From: Planctomycetota bacterium
GTDB taxonomy: Bacteria; Planctomycetota; Phycisphaerae; Sedimentisphaerales; SM23-30
Direction: 5' to 3'
Assembly: GCA_022705365.1 (NCBI GenBank)
Contig: JAKJEP010000164.1
Location: forward strand, 1 to 7,502
Length of the DNA stretch: 7,502 nt
Shown: positions 1 to 6,381 of the stretch, in pieces
Numbering within the stretch: the first letter of the stretch is position 1
How the letters are laid out: each line of letters starts with the position of its first letter
The notes under the pieces: generated by a model
The model's input: the letters and a program-made list of their open reading frames with translations, nothing else
Databases searched by the model: none
What the model was told of the DNA's origin: nothing
Position numbers and translations under genes: made by a program

Positions 1-1
1 C

Positions 2-3000
2 AGCGAATCCCATACCCGCGCCTGGCCGGCCCCCACCCTGGTGGACGATGTGCCCCAGCAGGTGACGAATTTATTATACCAGGTAGATGATACTTTCACC
101 AACGAATGGATTCCCGGCGAACAACCGGTTTATTATATCATTATGACTGAAGAAGAACGGGCGGAACTGGAGGATATCGGGGATGGCTTCAATGAAGTCA
201 AAGCAGGGACAGGAACAGATAGCGGAGCCTGGAATGGCGAGGCGCTGACGAACGCCCAGATGAACGCCACGTTTATCAGCGTGGACGGAGTCGATACCAA
301 AGTTCGCTACCAGGTAGGCGTCCGCAATCGCGGCCATGGCTCACGGGTGAAGAACACAGACGTCTATACCCATCGAAACAACTATCGGATTAACTTTGTG
401 CATGACCGCTCCTGGCAGGATGTCACGGCGATCAATATCAACAACCGCTATATCCACATACAGACCATGGGTAATATCATTCACCGGATGGCCGGTTTGC
501 CGGCCTTTGATGCGGCGCCGGTACAAATTCGGATCAATGGCCAAAACCTGGCGACGCCCGGAGCACCCAGCATGTTCGGTTCGTACGTTCATCTGGAAGC
601 TCCGGATGGCGATTTTGCCGATTCCCATTTCCCCAATGACGGCGCCGGCAATCTATATCGCGGAACCCGGCTGGATGATTTAACCCAGGAAGCGGATCTG
701 CGCTATGAAGGCCCGGATCCCAGCGCCTATCGGGACACCTATCATAAACAAACCAACGAAGAGATGGATGACTGGACCGACCTGATCAACCTGACCTATA
801 CGCTCAGTGCCGAAAGCGTGAATGGCATTCCGGATGAAAATTTTGTCGCGGAAATCAGTCAGGTTCTCAATCTGGATCAATGGCTGCGCTATCTGGCTTT
901 ACACGCCCTGCTATTAAATAATGAATCCGGCTTATTTCTGGGAGTCGGAGATGATTATCAGATGTATCGCGGGGTGGATGATCCCCGCTTTGTCCTGATT
1001 CCCTACGACCTCGATGCATTAATGATGCAGGGCCATCCGGTAGGAAGCATCAGCCAAAACATTCTTTCCTATCGGAATGTGGAGGGCCTGGCCCGAATGC
1101 TGAATCACCCGGAAATTGTGCGTCGTTATTACCAGGCCTTTTATGATTTGTTTGATACGGTCTGGAATCCCGAAACCATGAATCCGCTGCTGGATCAGAT
1201 TTTGGGTGGTTTTGTGGCCTCCTCCAACCTTACCGCCATGAAGCAGTTTGTCATCAACCGCAAAAATGCCGTACTGGCCCAGATTCCGCAGGATTTTTCG
1301 ATTCTCTGCGGTCTGCCGGCCCTCAGCAGTTATTATTACAGTACGGCGGATCTGCTGGAGCTGGATGGAACCGCTCATGTGGCCCAGACTGGCTCCGTCC
1401 TGGTAAACGGCTTGCTGGCAGACTGGTCGCCGCTGGATGGCACCTGGTCGATCGGGGAAGGTTCGGCGGCTACGTTGGAAACTCTGGTAAGCTCCGGTTC
1501 CACCTGGAAATATCTGGACAATGGTACCAACCAGGGAACCGCCTGGAAAGAGAGCAGTTTCCTCGATACCGCCTGGGCCAGCGGAGCAGCGCAACTGGGC
1601 TATGGAGACGGAGACGAAACCACCCTTGTTTCCTACGGAGGAAATGCCAGTAACAAATACATTACTACCTATTTCCGAAAATCCTTTACGGTAGCCGATC
1701 CATCCGTATATACTTCCTTAACGCTGGATCTTCTGTATGATGACGGGGCTGTGGTGTATCTTAACGGCACCGAAGTGGCCCGCGTAAACCTGCCCGATGG
1801 AACCATTTCGTACAATACCCTGGCTTCGGTGGGAGATGAGTTTACCTGGTACACCAAGGCGTTGAATACCTCCCTGCTGGTTGCCGGGACCAATGTGCTG
1901 GCCGTGGAGATGCACCAGTCAGGTGTGACCAGCAGCGATTTAAGTTTCGATCTGGCCCTGAAAGCCACCTCCGGACAAACCGTGGTTACCAACGGGGTTC
2001 CCCTGAATCCGGGCATCAATCGTATCCGGGTACAGACCCTGGAAGGACCCAATGGCTCCGGAAATACCCTGGTCGAAGAATATATCGATGTCTGGTATGA
2101 TGATGGCACGGAATCTGTTCTTTCCGGCAGCCTGGCGGCCAATACCCTTCTGGACGCCGCCTCAGGTCCCTGGCATATAACCGCCAATGTGGTTGTCCCG
2201 GCAGGTATCACCCTGACCATTGAACCGGGTACCACTCTGTTCTTCGATGCCGGTACCTCCCTTACTGTGAACACCGGCGGCCGCCTGCTGGCCGAGGGCA
2301 CGGAATTCGAACCCATTCGCTTTACCCAGACCCCCGGCTCTGCTGCTGCCTGGAACGGTGTTCAGTTCAGTAGTACCATCGAGGACAATCGGATTACCTA
2401 TGCGATTCTGGAATATGGGGAAATCGCCACGGGTATGATCAGCGTGGTGAACTCTAACCTCCTTGTCGATCATGTTTTCCTGGATCACAGCGGTTTATAC
2501 CGCATCAAGAGCAGTAATTCCTCGTTGATTGTACGGAACTCGGTCTTTACCGATATGTTCGAACCGGACGAAGCCCCGCTCACGGATAATTCCAGTGAGC
2601 AGCTCGGTGGTACTGGAATCATGGCCGGCGGCCACGTAATTATCGAAAACAATCTATTCGGCTCCACCCACGGCCATAACGATGTCATTGATTTTTCCGG
2701 CCCGGTCCTGCCTGGTCCGATCCTGCAAATTCTCAACAATACCTTTACCGGCGGCGGCGATGAATGCCTGGATCTGGGCGGCGATGCCCACATCGAAGGC
2801 AATCGCTTCATGCACATCCATAAGGATGTCTTTAACACCGGCACCGGCGACAGCAACGCCATCTCCACCGGCGATAACCTAAGCGGGCAAACAGCACAGG
2901 TTACCGTCGTACGAAATATTTTCTATGATGTGGACCACGCCATAAATCTGAAGAAAGATACCTACATGTTCTTCGAGAACAATACCGTCCTCGATGTGGC

Positions 3001-5566
3001 GGAGGGCGGCTCCGCCATCAAATTCCTGATTCCCAGCCGCGACCCCCAGGGCAAAGGCGCCTATATCGACGGCTGCATCTTCTGGAATCTCTCCCGGGTC
3101 TTTGAATATGTCGATGTCAGCGAACCGTATGACCCCCTCTTCACCACCGATCTGGTGATGAACCGCAGCCTGATTTCACCCGACTGCTGCTCGGAAGTGC
3201 CGGGCACCAGACCTTACACCATCCTCGATTTGGGGGTGGGGAATCTCTGTGGCGATCCGCGCCTGGCCGATCCGGTCAACTACGATTTCAGTTTGCTCTC
3301 CGGTTCGCCGGCACTCGGTTCCGGCCCCCATGGCCTGGATATGGGCGCCCTCGTCCCAGCCGGTGCTTCGATCAGCGGTGAACCGGCGGCTCTGACTGCC
3401 CAGACCTCTGCCACCCTCTTCGTATCCGGGCCGGGCATCACCCACTACCGCTACGCCCTCAGCTCCACCCCCGACAACTGGAGCGCGGAACTGCCCGTTG
3501 ATACGCCCATCGGACTGACCGGCTTAAGCAACGGTACTTATTCCGTCCGGGTCATCGGCAAAAACTATGCCTCCCTCTGGCAGGATACCGTCGCGGCTGC
3601 CGTCTCCCTAAGCTGGACGGTGGACACCGCCCTGGTGCGGCTGCAAATCAACGAAGTCCTGGCCCAAAATGTGTCCGCCGTCGAACACGAGGGCACCTTC
3701 TCCGATCTGATCGAACTCTATAATGACGGCGCTGCCTCCCTGGATCTTTCCGGTATGAGCATCAGCGATGACCCCCTCGTTCCCGCCAAATTTGTCTTCC
3801 CGGCCGGGACCATACTAGGCCCGGGAAATTACCTGGTTCTTTATGCGGATGACAATACTACTTCAGGCCTCCATCTGGGCTTCAGCCTGGACAGTGAAGG
3901 AGAAGGTGTCTATCTCTACGATACGGTTGCCAATGGTGGCGGTCTAATCGACTCGGTAGAGTTCGGCGTACAGATTGCGGACCTCTCGATCGGGCGGGCC
4001 GGACGGGAAAGAAGCTGGACCTTGACCGAACCAACCTTCGGCCAGTCCAATGTCCCGGCCTTATGTTCCACTATCCCGGATTCGTTGCAAATCAATGAGT
4101 GGCTGGCCAATGGGGAAATCTCGTTTGTCAATGATTTCATCGAGCTGTATAATCCCGACTCCATCCCAGTCGCTCTGGCGGGTCTGTATCTGACCGATCA
4201 CCCCCTGGCCCGGCCGGACAAAGATCAGATCGCCCCCTTGAGTTTCATCGCCGCCGACGGTTTTGCCGTCTTCCTCGCCGATGACGACCAGCAGCAGGGC
4301 CCCAACCATCTGAATTTCAAACTTTCCGCCGAACAGGAAATGATCGGCCTATACGATACCGATCTGCACGAGATCGACAAAGTACTCTATCTGGGCCAGA
4401 TGCAGGATGTCTCCCAGGGCCGCTCCCCCGATGGCGCCGATACCCTCGAATTCTTTACGCTGCCCACCCCCGGATTGTCCAATCGAAAAGGCATCTCTAC
4501 AGAGATTGTTTCGTTCACACTGTTACCCGAAACCACCGCCAAACAGGTCCTGATACCGGCCGGCGATATCGGCACTGCCTGGGGAACCGATCTGAATTAC
4601 AATACCACCGGCTGGACCAGTGGCACCGGCGGGATTGGCTACGAAAAATCGACAGGCTATGGAAGCTATTTTACTATCGATGTCAGTGCCATGTACAATG
4701 TGAATCAAACCTGCTATATCCGTGTGCCGTTTAACGTTACGGATGATCCCGCTCTTTATGATTCTCTAACATTAAAGATGCGTTACGATGATGCTTTTGT
4801 CGCCTATCTGAACGGCCAGGAAGTGCAGCGATCGGCATATGCACCTACTACCCTGGCCTGGAATTCCGGTGCAACGGCTGCCTCCACGGAAAATGCCAAC
4901 TTCGTGGAATTTAATATTACCTCCCAGTTCTCCGCATTGCATACCGACAATAACCTGCTGACCATCCACGGCCTGAATTACCAGGTTGACAGCTCCGATT
5001 TCCTGATCTCCCCCGAACTGGTTGCCGCCCAGACCATCATCATCCCCGATGACCTGATGTACGCCCGGGCGGAAGCCCTTCTCCTGGGCCTGCGGATTAC
5101 TGAACTGATGTTCAATCCCGCCGAAGGCCTGCCCTATGACAATGACGATTATGAATTCATCGAACTGCAGAACATCGGCGCCGAAACTCTGGATTTAACC
5201 GGCGTGCGCTTCGCCAACGGCATCGATTTTACCTTCCCCTCTTATTCCCTGGCCGCCGGTGAATATGTCGTCATAGTCAAAAACCTCACCGCCTTCCAGG
5301 CCCGCTACGGCACTGGAGTTCCCATAGCCGGTGTCTATGATTTGAATTTAAGTAACAACGGCGAAGAAATGGTTTTGCAGTTGCCCGCTCCCTTTACCGC
5401 CGCGGTCCTTCGTTTCGAATATCAGGATTCCTGGTATCCCGTCACCGACGGAGGCGGTTATTCGCTGGTAATTCAGAATTCCCATGCTGTGCGTGATACT
5501 TGGGACGATCCGGCCGGCTGGAGGCAAAGCAGTCAAATCGGAGGTTCACCGGGAGAGGATGATTAA
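2..5566 (+). CDS. CotH kinase / lamin-tail-domain mosaic protein, 5' partial
   Basis: The frame is open from base 2 (SESHTRAWPAPTLV...), so the true start lies upstream and the GTG at 41 is only an internal valine. Counting that codon as residue 1, I see: a CotH-type kinase domain at about 20-420, with GNLYRG, the helix LDQWLRYLALHALLLNNESG, then DDYQMYR and IPYDLDAL (D323, D325 probable metal/catalytic Asp); an Ig-like domain at 441-471 plus 645-689, split by a galactose-binding-like sandwich (472-644); a right-handed beta-helix (690-1107) ending in the usual SPALGSGPHGLDMGA; an Ig/FN3-like domain (1108-1200); LTD1 (1201-1337) and LTD2 (1348-1481), both with LQINE...IELYN; a second galactose-binding-like sandwich (1485-1664); and LTD3 (1684-1838). 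It stops at GGSPGEDD with no anchor or sorting tail. The family is known for extracellular protein kinases (spore-coat CotH); the rest suggests secretion and surface or polysaccharide binding. Substrate is unknown. Domain identities are firm, borders approximate. Confidence 0.93.
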   Translation, partial: SESHTRAWPAPTLVDDVPQQVTNLLYQVDDTFTNEWIPGEQPVYYIIMTEEERAELEDIGDGFNEVKAGTGTDSGAWNGEALTNAQMNATFISVDGVDTKVRYQVGVRNRGHGSRVKNTDVYTHRNNYRINFVHDRSWQDVTAININNRYIHIQTMGNIIHRMAGLPAFDAAPVQIRINGQNLATPGAPSMFGSYVHLEAPDGDFADSHFPNDGAGNLYRGTRLDDLTQEADLRYEGPDPSAYRDTYHKQTNEEMDDWTDLINLTYTLSAESVNGIPDENFVAEISQVLNLDQWLRYLALHALLLNNESGLFLGVGDDYQMYRGVDDPRFVLIPYDLDALMMQGHPVGSISQNILSYRNVEGLARMLNHPEIVRRYYQAFYDLFDTVWNPETMNPLLDQILGGFVASSNLTAMKQFVINRKNAVLAQIPQDFSILCGLPALSSYYYSTADLLELDGTAHVAQTGSVLVNGLLADWSPLDGTWSIGEGSAATLETLVSSGSTWKYLDNGTNQGTAWKESSFLDTAWASGAAQLGYGDGDETTLVSYGGNASNKYITTYFRKSFTVADPSVYTSLTLDLLYDDGAVVYLNGTEVARVNLPDGTISYNTLASVGDEFTWYTKALNTSLLVAGTNVLAVEMHQSGVTSSDLSFDLALKATSGQTVVTNGVPLNPGINRIRVQTLEGPNGSGNTLVEEYIDVWYDDGTESVLSGSLAANTLLDAASGPWHITANVVVPAGITLTIEPGTTLFFDAGTSLTVNTGGRLLAEGTEFEPIRFTQTPGSAAAWNGVQFSSTIEDNRITYAILEYGEIATGMISVVNSNLLVDHVFLDHSGLYRIKSSNSSLIVRNSVFTDMFEPDEAPLTDNSSEQLGGTGIMAGGHVIIENNLFGSTHGHNDVIDFSGPVLPGPILQILNNTFTGGGDECLDLGGDAHIEGNRFMHIHKDVFNTGTGDSNAISTGDNLSGQTAQVTVVRNIFYDVDHAINLKKDTYMFFENNTVLDVAEGGSAIKFLIPSRDPQGKGAYIDGCIFWNLSRVFEYVDVSEPYDPLFTTDLVMNRSLISPDCCSEVPGTRPYTILDLGVGNLCGDPRLADPVNYDFSLLSGSPALGSGPHGLDMGALVPAGASISGEPAALTAQTSATLFVSGPGITHYRYALSSTPDNWSAELPVDTPIGLTGLSNGTYSVRVIGKNYASLWQDTVAAAVSLSWTVDTALVRLQINEVLAQNVSAVEHEGTFSDLIELYNDGAASLDLSGMSISDDPLVPAKFVFPAGTILGPGNYLVLYADDNTTSGLHLGFSLDSEGEGVYLYDTVANGGGLIDSVEFGVQIADLSIGRAGRERSWTLTEPTFGQSNVPALCSTIPDSLQINEWLANGEISFVNDFIELYNPDSIPVALAGLYLTDHPLARPDKDQIAPLSFIAADGFAVFLADDDQQQGPNHLNFKLSAEQEMIGLYDTDLHEIDKVLYLGQMQDVSQGRSPDGADTLEFFTLPTPGLSNRKGISTEIVSFTLLPETTAKQVLIPAGDIGTAWGTDLNYNTTGWTSGTGGIGYEKSTGYGSYFTIDVSAMYNVNQTCYIRVPFNVTDDPALYDSLTLKMRYDDAFVAYLNGQEVQRSAYAPTTLAWNSGATAASTENANFVEFNITSQFSALHTDNNLLTIHGLNYQVDSSDFLISPELVAAQTIIIPDDLMYARAEALLLGLRITELMFNPAEGLPYDNDDYEFIELQNIGAETLDLTGVRFANGIDFTFPSYSLAAGEYVVIVKNLTAFQARYGTGVPIAGVYDLNLSNNGEEMVLQLPAPFTAAVLRFEYQDSWYPVTDGGGYSLVIQNSHAVRDTWDDPAGWRQSSQIGGSPGEDD

Positions 5567-5604
5567 AATATTGGCTCTTCTGAACAATTAGTGGGTAAAA
5601 TAAT

Positions 5605-5628
5605 CTTGGGGCTTCTGCCCCAAGCCCC
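5605..5628 (+). repeat. GC-rich palindrome with two alternative stems
   Basis: CTTGGGGC (5605-5612) and GCCCCAAG (5617-5624) form a perfect 8-bp stem around a TTCT loop, starting 39 bases after the stop codon of the mosaic gene. An overlapping alternative pairs GGGGCTT (5608-5614) with AAGCCCC (5622-5628). There is no T-run after either stem, so it is not a canonical rho-independent terminator, though it could still stop or stabilise the 3' end of the upstream mRNA. The GGGGCTTCTGCCCCAAGCCCC shape resembles dispersed REP-like palindromes seen in many genomes. Whether it is repeated elsewhere cannot be told from one copy. Confidence 0.5.
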
Positions 5629-5635
5629 GCATTGA

Positions 5636-5827
5636 ACCTCCAACCTTTATCTATCTGCCGGGCTTCAATACCGGGATAAAGGTCTGCTCCGTCCTATCCG
5701 GATCGGCAGGAACAATCGGTATGCCAAACAGGAACTACTGAAATTTATTGACAAAATGACTGAAAAAACACCAAAAGTAATGAAAATCAATAGACTTATG
5801 ACTATTTTATGGGTGTTCGCTTCTTAA
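5636..5827 (+). pseudogene. Possible fragment of an excisionase/AlpA-like HTH protein
   Basis: One + strand frame stays open for 63 codons from the stop at 5633-5635 to TAA at 5825-5827. No ATG, GTG or TTG start precedes the interesting part; the first ATG is at 5756. The translation includes RDKGLLRPIRIGRNNRYAK followed by QELLKFIDKM. This matches the pattern of small MerR/excisionase-type DNA-binding proteins: a G-x-L-P-x-P-I-R-I-G-R turn, an aromatic strand, then an E-[LI]-x-x-[WF]-I helix. One residue of the usual LPxPI turn seems to be missing, and the N-terminal helices are absent. The tail after KTPK is unfamiliar. I read it as a truncated, dead copy of a phage- or island-type HTH gene. 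The call rests on motif resemblance only. Confidence 0.38.
5643..5683. repeat. Perfect 9-bp inverted repeat, long hairpin
   Basis: ACCTTTATC (5643-5651) is the exact reverse complement of GATAAAGGT (5675-5683). Inside, CCGG (5658-5661) can pair with CCGG (5671-5674), leaving a nine-base loop and a six-base bulge (TATCTG) on the 5' side. No T-run follows. It could be a second structured element at the 3' end of the mosaic gene mRNA, a site bound by a dimeric protein, or the end of a mobile element. It overlaps the possible helix-turn-helix coding remnant, so chance is not excluded. Confidence 0.4.
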
Positions 5828-5938
5828 GATAGTGTGCATCCGTGCCTCATTGCATAGCCACCAACCCGACCATCCCTGCTCGACCACCAGCCGGGCGGCC
5901 TGAAGCCGAAACTCTTTGGTATAATGCTTTGTGTTCAT
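5807..5938 (-). pseudogene. IS3-family transposase orfA, truncated N-terminus
   Basis: The frame starts at ATG 5938-5936 and reads MNTKHYTKEFRLQAARLVVE, then QGWS. This is the classic opening of the IS3 OrfA helix-turn-helix protein (xxYTxEFKxQAVRLVxExG). After W23-S24 the expected 'VAEAARxLGV' helix is replaced by unrelated residues (GWWLCNEARMHT...) and the frame stops at TAA (5809-5807) after 43 codons, against about 90-100 in an intact OrfA. The break at about 5866 therefore looks like a deletion junction and not a simple point mutation. OrfA normally binds the IS ends and, by programmed -1 frameshifting, fuses with OrfB to make the DDE transposase. This stub cannot. Confidence 0.78.
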
Positions 5939-5997
5939 GGACTCTCCTGAATGTAAAGGGTATCGTATCAATCATAAACCCTCTTTTCCAGTGTCCA
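5866..5997 (-). mobile_element. IS3-family insertion sequence, left-end remnant
   Basis: Read on the - strand from 5997, the sequence begins TGGACACTGGAAAAGAGGGT, which has the TG start and overall look of an IS3-family terminal inverted repeat. After a ~50-base leader come a Shine-Dalgarno sequence and the start of orfA. The tip falls exactly where similarity to ypfJ ends. The element loses recognisable IS content near 5866, after roughly 25 codons of orfA. No orfB, and no TGGACA on the + strand that would mark the other end, is present between 5567 and 5866. So only the first ~130 bases survive. The inner border is approximate. Confidence 0.72.
5942..5948 (-). promoter_or_regulatory. Ribosome binding site of the orfA remnant
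   Basis: The - strand carries AGGAGAG followed by TCC and the ATG at 5938, so AGGAG sits five bases before the start. It fixes the orfA start. It also contrasts with the esterase gene, which shows no such site. Confidence 0.6.
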
Positions 5998-6113
5998 TTA
6001 TCCGCGGCAAAGGTATCTCCCTCGCTTAAATTCCCTGCGGTAAATCCTTTATAAAACCATCGCTTCCGCTGCTCGGAGGTCCCGTGCGTAAAACTATCCG
6101 GCACCACATAGCC
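5998..6113 (-). pseudogene. ypfJ: C-terminal remnant of a YpfJ-like neutral zinc metallopeptidase
   Basis: On the - strand from 6113 the frame reads GYVVPDSFTHGTSEQRKRWF, then YKGFTAGNLSEGDTFAAD. This is the conserved end of the YpfJ / putative neutral zinc metallopeptidase family, where V-V-P-[DE]-S-F-T-H-G-[TS]-S-x-Q-R-x-x-W-F-x-x-G and a final C-[DN]-T-F are typical; the usual Cys before DTF is Gly here. The catalytic HExxH part and everything else upstream is missing: an in-frame TAG (possibly from the CAG of a 'QGY') sits directly before GY, next to a TA run. At the other end the sequence runs straight into the tip of the IS3 element at 5997, only a few codons before the expected natural stop. 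About 38 of roughly 280-300 codons remain, so it is non-functional. Confidence 0.8.
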
Positions 6114-6291
6114 CTATATATATCCCTCTCTCCCCAAAAATTGGGAAACGGGAACATCAGATTAATCAGAGGAAGGTAAAACATTTGTTCCCTTCTCCCC
6201 ACCCTGAAGTCAATGAAATAAAATCCCAGGCCACCTTACGCTTCATACTAAAATTCTCTATTAATAAAAATTCCATTTGACCCAAAAAAGT

Positions 6292-6320
6292 TTTGTTTTT
6301 TCCATTCAGGGTAGTACAAT
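6292..6320 (+). promoter_or_regulatory. Weak candidate promoter for the CE15 esterase
   Basis: TACAAT (6315-6320) is a five-of-six match to a -10 box. The best -35-like string at an acceptable distance is TTGTTT (6293-6298, 16-base spacer), which is poor; a better TTGACC (6277-6282) lies too far away. Transcription from here would give a leader of about 55 bases. An alternative is TACGTTTG (6348-6355), which matches the TAnnTTTG -7 box used by Bacteroidota but lacks a clear -33 partner. Neither is certain. Confidence 0.25.
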
Positions 6321-6381
6321 AAGGTTTCTGAGGAACAAATATAAGCGTACGTTTGAAAAATATGTTGGTTTTTAAATCCAT

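Larger units (their letters stand above)
5567..6381. other. 815-base gap filled with gene and IS remnants
   Basis: No intact gene is visible on either strand between the stop of the mosaic protein and the esterase start. The left two thirds (to about 6113) hold palindromes and three decayed coding fragments, described separately. The rest (about 6114-6381) is AT-richer. It opens with a short TA run (6115-6123) exactly where ypfJ similarity ends, followed by a small inverted repeat CCCAA-AAA-TTGGG (6133-6145). Its open frames have no recognisable protein content. The structure suggests a deletion-prone junction between two formerly separate loci. Confidence 0.7.

Noticed and set aside
41..43. 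GTG at 41 as the start of the CotH protein
   Set aside because: The same frame is open back to base 2, with family-like residues (SHTRAWPAPTLV) continuous with what follows; no ribosome binding site precedes it.
1019..1594. 191-codon open frame on the - strand
   Set aside because: Antisense shadow of the CotH and Ig-like regions; the translation has no domain signal.
1669..2316. 215-codon open frame on the - strand
   Set aside because: Lies entirely opposite well-supported domains of the mosaic gene. Its translation is rich in Ser, Arg, Pro and Val with no recognisable motif; it is a codon-bias shadow.
5605..5624. Rho-independent terminator
   Set aside because: The stem is good but no T-run follows (CCCCGCATTG), so it is listed as a palindrome and not as a terminator.
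5842..6054. 70-codon open frame on the + strand
   Set aside because: It is antisense to the IS3 and ypfJ remnants, which explain the sequence; no motif and no ribosome binding site.
6166..6381. 71-codon open frame on the - strand before the esterase
   Set aside because: Composition is ordinary for AT-rich non-coding DNA; no motif or ribosome binding site. It overlaps the region where the esterase promoter must lie.
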